A program made the position numbers and the translations under genes. From Terriglobia bacterium (GTDB lineage: Bacteria; Acidobacteriota; Terriglobia; Bryobacterales; Bryobacteraceae), in contig JAIQFI010000010.1 of assembly GCA_020073345.1 (NCBI GenBank), positions 1 to 64,000 on the forward strand: a DNA stretch of 64,000 bases, read 5' to 3'. The notes under the pieces are model-generated. The model saw only the letters and a program-made list of their open reading frames with translations, was not told where the DNA came from and ran no database searches. Shown here in pieces: positions 52,318-60,882 of the stretch (position 1 is the stretch's first letter; every line of letters begins with the position of its first letter).

Positions 52318-54867
52318 CTACTCGGCCCGAATCGTGAGCGCTGGGTCGACGCTGGCAGCGCGCAGCGAGGGGCGGAGACTCCCAGCGACGGTCATCAGCA
52401 ACGCGAGCAGTGCTGCGGACGCGTAAATCAGCGGATCGTTAGGCTGCACGCCGAATAGCAGCGACGTCATGCTTCGCGCCGCCAGATAAGCGAGCGGCAG
52501 GGCCACAGCGATCCCGGCGGAACCGAGTACGAGCCCCTGCCTCAAGAACATGCCCAGGATATCGCCCCGCGCGGCTCCGAGTGCGATCCGGACGCCGACC
52601 TCGCGTGTGCGCGACGTGACGGCGAACGACAAGAGTCCGTGAATCCCGACCGCCGCCAGTAGAAACGCGACGCCGGCAAAGGTCACTAGAACTCGCAACT
52701 GCGCCCGCCGCGATGCGGTCTGAGATGCGAGGATGTCTTCGAGCAACTGCACATCGGAGACGGCTTGTTCCGGGTTCGCCCGGCGGATGATTTGGCGAAG
52801 CGCGGACGCCAGCGAGGCGGGATCGCCCGAGGCGTGTATGGCGAGATCCTTGGGAGCATAAAACGCTAAACTCGGTGGGACCTGGCCGGAGGGGAAATAC
52901 GCCTGCGGCAAGCTGGACGATTCCAGTCCGCGCACGGCTACATCGCCGACCACGCCCACCACTGTCCAATTGCTTCCGAGAGTCATCTCGCGTCCCACCG
53001 GGTCTTGCCCCGGCCACAGCCGTTGTGCCAGGAACTGACTGACCACCGCGACTTTCGGGGCCGTGGAGTTATCCCGCTCACTCACATCCCGCCCGCGAAG
53101 AAGCGGTATGCCGAGCGTCTTGAAGTAGTCGGATGTGATGAAGCGGGTGTGCGCCCTGGTTTCCTCCGCCATCGTCACGCCGGGGACCGTCACCACGAAA
53201 TTGCCGTACGTGGCCGTCATGGGAAGAAAGCTGATGTATGCTGCCGAGGTCACTCCGGGCAGCCTTCGCGCTTCGGTAAGAATTCGGGAGTAGAACTGGT
53301 CGCGCCGATCGGGCGGTGTGGCTATGGGAAGCGCCGTCCGCAGAGTCAGAACCCCTTCTGCACGGAATCCGGGATCGACGGCCTGGACTCGCCACATCGC
53401 CTTCAACAACAATCCTGCGCCGATCAATAGCGTTACTGTACAGGCAACTTCCGCCAGCACGAGAGCGGCTCGCAGGCGGTCGGTCCGGCTGCCGGAAGCG
53501 GAACGGGAGCGCAGCGCGTTCAAATCGACGTTGCGGGAGGATCGCAAAGCGGGTCCTGCGCCGAACGCGATACTGGTCGCCAACGTGAGTGCGGCAGCGA
53601 AGGCGAACACACGCCAGTCCACTTCAGGGATTCCGCCGATGGGCAGCGAGCCGGGAACCAGGATCGTCAGCGAGGGCGTAGCCAGCATCGCGAGCACCAG
53701 GCCCAGCGCTCCCCCAACGATGCCGAGAACCATACTTTCCGTGAGCAGTTGGCGAAGCACCCGCTCACGGGCAGCACCGATCGCGATCCGCACGGCGATC
53801 TCCTGCTTGCGCACCATGGCGCGCGCGAACAGCAGATTCGCCAGGTTTGTGCATGCAATCAGCATCAGGCAGAAGGCCCCGGCGGACACCGCGATCACCA
53901 AGATCCGCGCCTGCGGAGACGTGTCCTCCCGCAGTTCCAACATCCCGATACCGACCCCCGCGTTGTCTTTCGGAAAAGCCCGCTCGAGTTGCCTGGCGAT
54001 CACCTCCAGGTCCGCACGCGCCTGTGTCAACGACACCTCCGGGCGGAGGCGGCCGATCACGCTGAGCATGCGGTTACCGCGGTTGTCCCAGGATTTGAGC
54101 GATAACCACAAGTGCGTATCCCGCCAGGGAAATGCGAAGCCCGGTGGCATGACCCCGATGATGTTAAAAGGTTGTCCATCGAGGCGAACTGTACGCCCCA
54201 CTGCGCCGGCTGCGCTTCCAAAGAGACCCTCCGCGGTGTGGTTGCTAAGGATCGCGCTGGCTCCTCCCGGGAGATCATCCTCCGCAGTAAAGCTGCGTCC
54301 TGCCATCGGCTGGACCCCTAGCGTTTTGAAAACATCGAAGCTGACGGTGGCGGCATCCAGCCGCACCGGGTCGCCCTGGCCTGAGAGATTCATCGGGGTC
54401 AGGATCCCGATATACGCGCCCATCGAGCTGAAGCTATGGTTCATCGCCCGCCAATCCACGAAGTTCGGCGGGGTCGCGCCGGTCCGAGGATTGTGGTTGG
54501 GAATGTCTGTTTGGTAAACGGTGACCAGCTGCTCCGGATGAGCGAAGGGTAGAGGTCTCAGGAACACGTGATTGAGAAGTGTGAATGCGGCGGTGTTCGC
54601 TCCGATACCGAGCGAGATGACGGTGATGGCGGTGAGCGTAAATCCGGGGGACTGGCGAAGCACGCGGAACGTCCAATGAAGGTCCTGCCACAGCAAATCG
54701 GTATGGACGCGCAGGGCATTGGCGAGGATGTCGATAAGCGTGCCGGCCCATAACGCGACCGCGGTTTCACGCAGCCGCCGCGCTGCGAATACGGCCTGCA
54801 TCTCTTCGCCATACTCGGCGCGGAAGGACGCCGGAAAGAGCCGCAGCAGGAGCCGATAAACACGCAT
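52318..54867 (-). CDS. ADOP family (acidobacterial duplicated orphan permease) FtsX-like ABC permease
   Basis: An 849-residue MacB/FtsX-type permease with no ATPase gene beside it. The N-terminal part (MRVYRLLLRLFPASFRAEYG) is the ADOP-specific extension. It is followed by a first membrane helix (LTAITVISLGIGANTAAFTL), a MacB periplasmic domain (about 110-330) and three helices (SAGAFCLMLIACTNLANLLF). A second periplasmic domain and a final helix set (VRIALGAARGDILGMFLRQG) complete the duplicated architecture of two MacB_PCD-FtsX units. ADOPs are multi-copy in Acidobacteria, and a PadR-type repressor usually precedes them, as here. The substrate is unknown. Confidence 0.95.
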   Translation of the reverse strand: MRVYRLLLRLFPASFRAEYGEEMQAVFAARRLRETAVALWAGTLIDILANALRVHTDLLWQDLHWTFRVLRQSPGFTLTAITVISLGIGANTAAFTLLNHVFLRPLPFAHPEQLVTVYQTDIPNHNPRTGATPPNFVDWRAMNHSFSSMGAYIGILTPMNLSGQGDPVRLDAATVSFDVFKTLGVQPMAGRSFTAEDDLPGGASAILSNHTAEGLFGSAAGAVGRTVRLDGQPFNIIGVMPPGFAFPWRDTHLWLSLKSWDNRGNRMLSVIGRLRPEVSLTQARADLEVIARQLERAFPKDNAGVGIGMLELREDTSPQARILVIAVSAGAFCLMLIACTNLANLLFARAMVRKQEIAVRIAIGAARERVLRQLLTESMVLGIVGGALGLVLAMLATPSLTILVPGSLPIGGIPEVDWRVFAFAAALTLATSIAFGAGPALRSSRNVDLNALRSRSASGSRTDRLRAALVLAEVACTVTLLIGAGLLLKAMWRVQAVDPGFRAEGVLTLRTALPIATPPDRRDQFYSRILTEARRLPGVTSAAYISFLPMTATYGNFVVTVPGVTMAEETRAHTRFITSDYFKTLGIPLLRGRDVSERDNSTAPKVAVVSQFLAQRLWPGQDPVGREMTLGSNWTVVGVVGDVAVRGLESSSLPQAYFPSGQVPPSLAFYAPKDLAIHASGDPASLASALRQIIRRANPEQAVSDVQLLEDILASQTASRRAQLRVLVTFAGVAFLLAAVGIHGLLSFAVTSRTREVGVRIALGAARGDILGMFLRQGLVLGSAGIAVALPLAYLAARSMTSLLFGVQPNDPLIYASAALLALLMTVAGSLRPSLRAASVDPALTIRAE

Positions 54868-55215
54868 TTACGCCTTCCCGGCCGCGAATCCGCTCTGACG
54901 CGCGAACTTCACCAGCTGCGTCAGCCTGCGCGCTTCGGCTCGCGCAACTTCGATTCCGAACTTGGTGATGCGGTAGTAGCGCCGGCGCTCGTCGTCTTCC
55001 TCGGGCGCGGGCCGGTCGCGCGTTTCGATCACCAGGCCTTGCTCGAGCATGCGCTGGATGGACCGGTACAGCGTTCCGGCGCTCAGCTTCAGTTCGCCGC
55101 CGGTGCGCGCCGCTACATCCTGAATAATCGCGTAGCCATGGCGATCCTCGTCGGCCAGCGCCAGCAGAATATGAAAGGTGACGGGAGGCAGAGGTAGAAA
55201 CGAAGCGGCGTCCAT
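54868..55215 (-). CDS. PadR family transcriptional regulator, ADOP-linked
   Basis: A 115-residue winged-helix protein with the acidobacterial PadR pattern: FLPLPPVTFHILLALADEDR, HGYAIIQDVAARTGGELKLS, AGTLYRSIQRMLEQGLVIET and ERRRYYRITKFGIEVARAEA. It is immediately followed by the ADOP permease (TAA then ATG, no gap), so the two are one operon. The upstream promoter is overlapped by a perfect inverted repeat, indicating autorepression. It has no Shine-Dalgarno; the -10 lies six bases before the ATG. Confidence 0.93.
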   Translation of the reverse strand: MDAASFLPLPPVTFHILLALADEDRHGYAIIQDVAARTGGELKLSAGTLYRSIQRMLEQGLVIETRDRPAPEEDDERRRYYRITKFGIEVARAEARRLTQLVKFARQSGFAAGKA

Positions 55216-55221
55216 GGCTCC

Positions 55222-55260
55222 AGTATAGCCACTATGAATATAGTGTCAAGGACTATATTC
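55222..55260 (-). promoter_or_regulatory. PadR operator overlapping a consensus promoter
   Basis: On the minus strand TTGACA (55244-55249) and TATACT (55222-55227) are separated by 16 bases. GAATATAGT (55236-55244) and ACTATATTC (55252-55260) form a perfect 9-bp inverted repeat with a 7-base spacer across the -35. An additional ACTAT-gaat-ATAGT repeat lies at 55231-55244. The predicted transcription start coincides with the PadR ATG. Confidence 0.8.
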
Positions 55261-56242
55261 AGCGCGCGACCCACTGCCCGCGCAGAACGCCAACGCCGAT
55301 CTGGCCGTGAAGGCCTTGATCGGGACGCGCTACGTCGCCGCCGCCGAACCAGACGCGAATCGAGCCATCAGGCATCTGCTCCACGCTGGGGTCGCAAATC
55401 ACTTGGCTATCCCATGAGTTCGATCCGGATACGACCAAGTTTGAGACACGCTCCCAGTGGACGCCGTCAGCAGAGCGAGCCAGACCAAGACGGCGGCGTT
55501 CGCCCTTGTCGCGACCCGTGTAGAGCATCCACCACTGGCCGCCTGAGGTCCACACGGCGGGTTCGCCGACTCCGTTTTCGTCGAAAGCTCCGGGCGCGCC
55601 GGGCTCGAGAATCGGATTGGCGCGCAGCTTCTCCCAGACGACGCCGTCGGAGGAACGAGCAATGCCCAGACTCTGGCGACGAGCGCGGTCCTGGCCCAAA
55701 TAAAACATGTAAAATCCGTTACGCGTATGTATTACATATGGATCGGCCACCGCCCGCTCATCGAAACTGCCGCGCGGCCCGACGCCAACAACGGGTTCGC
55801 CGTGGCGGATCCAATTCTTCCCGTCGCGCGAGCGGGCGAGCGCAACACGGAACGGGTCGCCGGCTTCGTACCAATAAAGAATCTCGTCGCCCACTACGAG
55901 AGCCGAGCCATTCGCGGCGATATAAGATCCCTCCCAGCCTTGTGGCGACAATACGCGGCCGAGTTTTGTCCACGTGATTCCGTCGGCGGAGGTCGCGGCA
56001 GCGGTGTGCCATGTCCGCCCTTCGAATTCGGAATAGAAGTTCCAGTAGGCGCCCTGAAAGCGCACGATCGAGGGATTCAGGGCATCGGAGGAATCGCCAT
56101 GCGGGACGACCGGTTCCGGCTGGGCCTCCCAGGTGAACGGGGCTCGGGGGCCACTGCTTTCCGGAGCCGGCAGAGTGAAGTCGGCGTAGCGGCCGCAGCT
56201 GGTGAGCAGTATGACGAGCGCAAGAAACCGGGCCATCCGCAT
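55259..56242 (-). CDS. Lipoprotein with a five-bladed beta-propeller, GH43/GH130-like
   Basis: A 327-residue protein with a lipobox signal peptide (FLALVILLTSCGRY, cleaved before Cys). The body repeats a glycosidase-type propeller motif: NPSIVRFQGAYWNFYSEFEG, AATSADGITWTKLGRVLSP, ARSRDGKNWIRHGEPVVG, ARSSDGVVWEKLRANPIL and ARSADGVHWERVSNLVVS. Acidic residues in DERAVADPYVI and DSQVICDPSVEQM sit where such enzymes have catalytic residues, but no clear nucleophile can be named. It follows the histidine kinase by one base, so it is operonic, and may be a surface glycan-binding or glycan-cleaving partner of the kinase. Confidence 0.8.
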   Translation of the reverse strand: MRMARFLALVILLTSCGRYADFTLPAPESSGPRAPFTWEAQPEPVVPHGDSSDALNPSIVRFQGAYWNFYSEFEGRTWHTAAATSADGITWTKLGRVLSPQGWEGSYIAANGSALVVGDEILYWYEAGDPFRVALARSRDGKNWIRHGEPVVGVGPRGSFDERAVADPYVIHTRNGFYMFYLGQDRARRQSLGIARSSDGVVWEKLRANPILEPGAPGAFDENGVGEPAVWTSGGQWWMLYTGRDKGERRRLGLARSADGVHWERVSNLVVSGSNSWDSQVICDPSVEQMPDGSIRVWFGGGDVARPDQGLHGQIGVGVLRGQWVAR

Positions 56243-56243
56243 C

Positions 56244-57371
56244 TTAGAGCGGCACCCGAATGGCGAGCTTGGACCCGCGGCCCGGACCAGACTCGAGCGC
56301 CAGGTCGCCCCCCAGCACTTTCACGCGACGCTTGATGCTAGTGGGCCCCAAGCGTAACAACTCTAATTCTTCCAGCGAAAACGTGCCGGTAAAAGGGAAC
56401 CCCTCGCCGTTATCTTCCACCGAGATTTGCAGATTCTGATCGGCGCGCGCCGCCGAAATCGCCACGCGCGTCGCGCTGGAGTGCTTCTGGACGTTGTTCA
56501 GCGCCTCGCGAACGATCTGGAGCACTTCGAGCGAAACCTCGGTGTCGGCCGGATCATGCAGGTCGACGCTGGAAAACGTCGTGGAGATACCGGTGTCGCG
56601 CTGGAACAACTCGGCCATGCGGCTCAGCGAGGCGGCCAGGCCCATACCCTCGTCCGCGGGCCGCATGCTGCGCACGAAGCTGCGGAGATCGGCTACCTGC
56701 GACTGGCACAATTCCTGCAACTGCTGGAGTTCCCGGGTACCGGCTTCCGTGTCGCGCAACATCAGCTTGCGGATCACTTCCAGGCGCATCTGAAAGCTGA
56801 TGAAGCTTTGCAACGGGCCGTCGTGAAAATCGGCGGCGATGCGCTGGCGCTCGGCTTCCCGCGCCAGCTGGGACTGCGACCGGATCATGACGTTATGGCG
56901 CAGCGTCGTGGACATGCGTTCTTCGAGATAACGCTTATAGAGACCCACGGCCGCGGCGGCGCCGCCGGAGGCAACCACGGTCCATACCAGATTCCCATTG
57001 CGGCCGGGGGGCAAGATAAGCGCGATGAACAGCGCCGCCACGAAGGTGATCCCGGCCCGCACCAGATCGTGCAGCAGCACCGTGGATCCGAGCAAATAAC
57101 CGCAGGCCAGAGCGGGCTGCCAATCCCCGGGAGCTTGCCAGGTCCAGATGGCGAAGTAGGTAGCGTCCGCGACGATCGCGGTGGCCGCGGCGACAGGACT
57201 TTCATAGCGCACGGCGAATACGGATCCCAGAGAATACACGGTGTAGGCGGCAATCAGCGCAGTCACCCAGTTCTGCCCGAATCCGACGGTTCGAACGTAA
57301 GCCGTCGCGCACGCCAAAGCGAGCACCAGGCGCGCAATGCGGAGAGCCAGCCGCCCGCGATATGGGACCAT
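56244..57371 (-). CDS. Membrane sensor histidine kinase, NarL-type (HisKA_3)
   Basis: A 375-residue kinase. The N-terminal half has about six helices (residues 10-150, e.g. LVLALACATAYVRTVGFG and ALFIALILPPG), with no large extracytoplasmic domain. The dimerisation box is QRIAADFHDGPLQSFISFQM with the phospho-accepting His, and the ATPase domain has EALNNVQKHSSATRV (N-box), VEDNGEGFPF and GPGRGSKLAIRV. No response regulator lies in this operon; a NarL/LuxR-type partner elsewhere is expected. Placement between a lipoprotein propeller and an exported methyltransferase is unusual. The gene starts 31 bases after the methyltransferase stop. Confidence 0.9.
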   Translation of the reverse strand: MVPYRGRLALRIARLVLALACATAYVRTVGFGQNWVTALIAAYTVYSLGSVFAVRYESPVAAATAIVADATYFAIWTWQAPGDWQPALACGYLLGSTVLLHDLVRAGITFVAALFIALILPPGRNGNLVWTVVASGGAAAAVGLYKRYLEERMSTTLRHNVMIRSQSQLAREAERQRIAADFHDGPLQSFISFQMRLEVIRKLMLRDTEAGTRELQQLQELCQSQVADLRSFVRSMRPADEGMGLAASLSRMAELFQRDTGISTTFSSVDLHDPADTEVSLEVLQIVREALNNVQKHSSATRVAISAARADQNLQISVEDNGEGFPFTGTFSLEELELLRLGPTSIKRRVKVLGGDLALESGPGRGSKLAIRVPL

Positions 57372-57402
57372 CTCGAGTTAAACCATCTTGGCGGCAATCA
57401 TG

Positions 57403-57966
57403 TTAACGGCGGTACAGGTACAGATGGTGGCTGCGCCCTTCCCCGTCGTCATCGATCGCCAAGCTCTGGACGGGCTTCCAGGCAGTGAATTCGAAGTCGT
57501 GCGCCACGATGCGCGCGCCCTTCTTGAGCTGCTTTTCGAGAATCGGCGTCACCAGCTCATTCCCTACCGGCAGCAAATACACGGTAATGAGGTCGGCCGA
57601 GGAGTAATCCTGCTGGAGCAGGTCGCCATGGATCACGCGCGCTGTGGACCCCAGGCCCAGGGTCTTGATGCGGTCCATGCTCTGGCGGTGCAGGGAGTCG
57701 TTCAGTTCCACTCCGGTCGCGTCAGCCTTGTATTTCTGAGCCGCCATGATCACGATGCGGCCGTCGCCCGAACCCAGGTCGAACATTTTCTCGCCGGCCT
57801 TCAGCCCGCCTAGCTGCAGCATCCTGTCGACTACGGTTTGGGGCGTGGGATAGTAGGGCGCAAGCTGGTCGTCTTTAGGCTGTTGCCCTTGTATAGCCTG
57901 CGGCGCCGGCAACAGAATCAGGCTGGGAATGGACAGTACGAGAAGAAGAGCGACAATGCGCATCAA
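57403..57966 (-). CDS. Exported class I SAM-dependent methyltransferase-fold protein
   Basis: A 187-residue protein with a signal-like N terminus (MRIVALLLVLSIPSLILLPA) followed by a small Rossmann methyltransferase: YYPTPQTVVDRMLQLGGLKA, KMFDLGSGDGRIVIMAAQKY (SAM loop GxGxG-like), ATGVELNDSLHRQSMDRIKT and DLITVYLLPVGNELVTPILE. It resembles the small DOT1/class I enzymes found across soil bacteria. Export would separate it from SAM, so the segment may instead be a membrane anchor with a cytoplasmic domain. It overlaps the upstream BNR gene by ATGA and is operonic with the histidine kinase. The substrate is unknown. Confidence 0.8.
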   Translation of the reverse strand: MMRIVALLLVLSIPSLILLPAPQAIQGQQPKDDQLAPYYPTPQTVVDRMLQLGGLKAGEKMFDLGSGDGRIVIMAAQKYKADATGVELNDSLHRQSMDRIKTLGLGSTARVIHGDLLQQDYSSADLITVYLLPVGNELVTPILEKQLKKGARIVAHDFEFTAWKPVQSLAIDDDGEGRSHHLYLYRR

Positions 57967-59852
57967 GGTTCAATATATACCCTGACGCGATTGCTCGTTT
58001 GCCCATCCACTTCGATGTACAGTTCGGCCGGCCCATAGTTGACGATATTGGGGATCTCGATTTCCACCACATACATGCCGACGGAGCCGGGCCACAGAAT
58101 CGCGCGGGTGACCTGCACGGGTGCGCGATCGAGCAGCGCGCGCACGGGCGCGGCCACCATATGTGGAATGTCGGCCGGAGCGGGCAGGCCGGTGGGCCAG
58201 CTCGGCTGCACGCGGCCGAGGCCGGTGGCGAGGATCTGGACCCGCGCATGCGAATGCGCCGGATGCATGGCGTCGAGCAGCACGCCGTTATCGGCGTCGA
58301 GCAGCAGCGGCGCGCCATCGCTCGGATCCAGCTGGATGGCGGGCGCAGTGGAAACCAGAGGAACAGAAGGAAGGACGCGCGCTCCAGCAGGACCATCGAT
58401 GGCCAGCGCCAGCGAATCGCCCCGCACTTCAAACGGGATTTGAACCTGCGACTCGTTTTCGGTCGCCAACAGCACCGGAACCGGAAGTCCGCCCGCATTC
58501 GCCGAATTCACACGGGCGCCTTCGATGCTGAAAAGAGTCCCGGGAGCGGCCACCCTCGCGATCAGCCCGGCGGACGTAATCAGCCGGGGATCGCCGGCGC
58601 GGTGCGGCGCCATGACCTGAAACATGCCGTAGCCTTCCAGAGCCACCCACAGCTGAATCGCGCCGGAGTCCAGCTTCACGTCGGTCGCTGGTTTTCCAAC
58701 CAAGGCCGGCGGCAATCCTGCTATCGCCGTCCAGGAAGCGGGCGTAACGCTCAAGACGCTGAGATTTGTCCGGGCGAAGAGAACACCCTGATTGGTCGCG
58801 ATGTAAATCGCGTTGCCCAATGGATCGGCGGTGATGCCGCGAACGGCGACGTCAGGAAGATCCGCGGAAATATCGACCCAGTTGAGGCCGCCGTCGATGG
58901 TGTGGAGCACCCGCGACGCGAGCGCCGCGAGAGCGTTGCGCGGATTGGCGGGATCCACCCAGAAGGCGGTGACTGCACCGCTCTGGCCGGCCAGCCAATC
59001 GGGCTGCCAGTTAATTCCGCGATCGGCGGAGACGATGATGCGGCCGTCCGCCATGCCTGTGTAGACGTACTGTTCGGCAATCGCGATCGCCGTGACGCCA
59101 ACGCCGCGGGTATTGCTCCAAACCTGCCGAAGCCGCAGTTCACCTGCGGCATCACTGTTGTCGGCAGGCCTCCAGGCCTGACGTTCGCCCGGCTGCCATT
59201 CCACCACCATGGCCCCGGGGAGCTCGATCTGGGTGCCCTGCGGGCCTTCCGGGAGGCTGCGGATGCGGGCCGAAGGAAGATTTGGAAGGTTCTCATTGAG
59301 ACTACTCCAGGAGCGGCCCCCGTCCAGGGAACGAAAGACTCCGGCCGATCCAGCCACCACAATTTCATCCTCATTGGAGGGCGAAACAGCCAGATCGCGG
59401 AGATTGTCGCCGATGATGGACAACCCGCGGAACGATGTCAGATTTTCCCAGTTCTTGCCGCTGTTGTCGGAACGGTAAACGAACCGGCCGAAGGCATATA
59501 CCCGGGGACTGAAACCTGCCGGATTGCGAACCTGAGTGGCCTCCTCGGGAAGGCTGATGGTTCGTCCCGCCGGCACAGCCGGGGCGGCGGTGGTGTTCGT
59601 GAGATCGGGAATCCATCGATCAAAGTCATTGGTCTGGAAGATCTTACCCGACGAAGCTTGGATCCAGAGCTGGCCGCCCTCTGGCGAGTACCAGACCCGG
59701 TTTACCGGTCCCGTGGCGAGCCCTGTCAGTTCCAAGTCGATGGCAGCATTGCCCACATGTCTCCACTCCGGTACCTGCCCGGCGGCAGACGCCAGAGCGA
59801 GCCCGATGAGCCCCAGCTTCAAAGAGAAGCTAAGTGTGGCTTTCTTACTCAT
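57963..59852 (-). CDS. Secreted BNR/Vps10-like propeller with Solibacter-type C-terminal domain
   Basis: A 629-residue exported protein. After a signal peptide (SFSLKLGLIGLALASAAGQ), residues about 25-395 carry BNR blades (RSDNSGKNWENLTSF, RSLDGGRSWSSLNENLPNL, SADRGINWQPDWLA, TIDGGLNWVDISADLPDV, repeated). Residues about 420-629 resemble the Solibacter uncharacterised C-terminal domain: AGLIARVAAPGTLFSIEGAR, VPVLLATENESQVQIPFEVR, SHARVQILATGLGRVQPSWP and GPAELYIEVDGQTSNRVRVY. This domain is a lineage marker for the Solibacter group. It is first in the four-gene operon with the methyltransferase, kinase and propeller lipoprotein. Confidence 0.85.
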   Translation of the reverse strand: MSKKATLSFSLKLGLIGLALASAAGQVPEWRHVGNAAIDLELTGLATGPVNRVWYSPEGGQLWIQASSGKIFQTNDFDRWIPDLTNTTAAPAVPAGRTISLPEEATQVRNPAGFSPRVYAFGRFVYRSDNSGKNWENLTSFRGLSIIGDNLRDLAVSPSNEDEIVVAGSAGVFRSLDGGRSWSSLNENLPNLPSARIRSLPEGPQGTQIELPGAMVVEWQPGERQAWRPADNSDAAGELRLRQVWSNTRGVGVTAIAIAEQYVYTGMADGRIIVSADRGINWQPDWLAGQSGAVTAFWVDPANPRNALAALASRVLHTIDGGLNWVDISADLPDVAVRGITADPLGNAIYIATNQGVLFARTNLSVLSVTPASWTAIAGLPPALVGKPATDVKLDSGAIQLWVALEGYGMFQVMAPHRAGDPRLITSAGLIARVAAPGTLFSIEGARVNSANAGGLPVPVLLATENESQVQIPFEVRGDSLALAIDGPAGARVLPSVPLVSTAPAIQLDPSDGAPLLLDADNGVLLDAMHPAHSHARVQILATGLGRVQPSWPTGLPAPADIPHMVAAPVRALLDRAPVQVTRAILWPGSVGMYVVEIEIPNIVNYGPAELYIEVDGQTSNRVRVYIEP

Positions 59853-59949
59853 GGAACGTGTCCATTGTACTCTTACCCTATCGGCGGAAAAGACCCGAAA
59901 CTGCTGATTCCAGAACCCTCAGAACTGCAAAATCGTTCCGGTGCCAGGC

Positions 59950-60040
59950 TTGCAACGTGCACGTTTGATGGTAGACTAACTCCATGTCTGTACCTGGTAC
60001 TCCAGGTTCAGGTGGGGTTTGCTCAGATTTTTGCCGATGA
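59950..60040 (+). promoter_or_regulatory. Promoter-like boxes and an 18-codon leader frame before the FecR gene
   Basis: TTGCAA (59950-59955) and TAGACT (59972-59977) are separated by 16 bases. Six bases later an ATG opens an 18-residue frame (MSVPGTPGSGGVCSDFCR) whose TGA overlaps the proposed FecR start by ATGA. This could be a leaderless leader peptide coupled to the FecR gene. It is a weak call because short frames arise by chance. Confidence 0.3.
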
Positions 60041-60828
60041 TTAGGATCATGCGATCCGCGACGGCGAGGTTGTCGCTTCTGTTGGCGACGACAGCCGTAG
60101 TGTGCCTGGGACAATTCCTTCCCTCCGATGCTTCCAATTATGCCGCAAAGGTAGTGACGCTCACCGGACAGGTTTCGGTTCTACGGGATTTGCAGCCTTG
60201 GGCGCTTTCCGTTGGCGACAACGTACAGGTCACCCAATGGATTGTGACGGGTGCGGATGGACACGCGGTACTCCAAGTGTCAGATGGCAGCACCATCGAG
60301 GTTTATCCGAATTCCAGGTTTGTGTTCCGGCATAATCCGGGCAATTGGCGGGACCTGATCGACCAGTTGGTAGGCAAGGTGCGCGTGCATATCGAGCATC
60401 TGGGCACAACTCCCAATCCGAATCGCGTCATAACCCCGGTCGCGGTGATTTCGGTGCGCGGCACCACTTTCGATGTCACCGTGAACGACGATGACGAGAC
60501 CACCACTGTCGAGGTCGAAGACGGCACTGTCGAAGTACGTCACAATCTGCTGGGCGGGAATACTGCAGTGGTCAACGCGGGCGAAGTTTTCCGGGTACAT
60601 CGTAATGAGCCGATCGCGCAGAGAATGGACAAGGGCAACATCGCGCGGCAAGCCCTGCGGATTGGCTTCAACATCGTTGCTATCATTGCCCGCTCGGGCG
60701 GGCCCGGAAAGATCACTCTCCCTGGTGGCGGCGGCGGTGGTCCCGTGGGCGACACGGGCGGGACACCTCCACCTCCGGCTCCTCCGCCCCCTCCGCCTCC
60801 TCCGGCCGGACTTCCATCACTCCCGTAA
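60037..60828 (+). CDS. FecR-domain protein, exported, with Gly- and Pro-rich tail
   Basis: The ATG at 60037 is chosen; ATG 60049 (MRSATARLSLLLATTAVVCL) is possible and has the better signal peptide spacing. The protein of about 263 residues has a FecR domain at about 35-190: AKVVTLTGQVSVLRDLQPWA, GADGHAVLQVSDGSTIEVYP, TPVAVISVRGTTFDVTVNDD and TVEVEDGTVEVRHNLLGGNT. The C terminus has GGGGGGPVGDTG followed by a poly-Pro tail. No FecI-type sigma factor is adjacent, so it is not an anti-sigma protein; stand-alone FecR proteins are probably envelope beta-sandwich proteins. Function unknown. Confidence 0.85.
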   Translation: MIRIMRSATARLSLLLATTAVVCLGQFLPSDASNYAAKVVTLTGQVSVLRDLQPWALSVGDNVQVTQWIVTGADGHAVLQVSDGSTIEVYPNSRFVFRHNPGNWRDLIDQLVGKVRVHIEHLGTTPNPNRVITPVAVISVRGTTFDVTVNDDDETTTVEVEDGTVEVRHNLLGGNTAVVNAGEVFRVHRNEPIAQRMDKGNIARQALRIGFNIVAIIARSGGPGKITLPGGGGGGPVGDTGGTPPPPAPPPPPPPPAGLPSLP

Positions 60829-60882
60829 CGCGCCGGCTGAAAGCGCCTGTCCACCCTGCATGCGACACTAGCGGGTAGGCCT

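Noticed and set aside
60019-60036. TTG start of the FecR gene six codons upstream
   Set aside because: Later ATG codons give a proper signal peptide and the ATGA overlap with the leader frame favours 60037.
57999-60044. 681-codon plus-strand frame opposite the BNR protein
   Set aside because: Translation is rich in Arg, His and Gly and has no fold; the minus-strand gene has propeller and Solibacter-type motifs.
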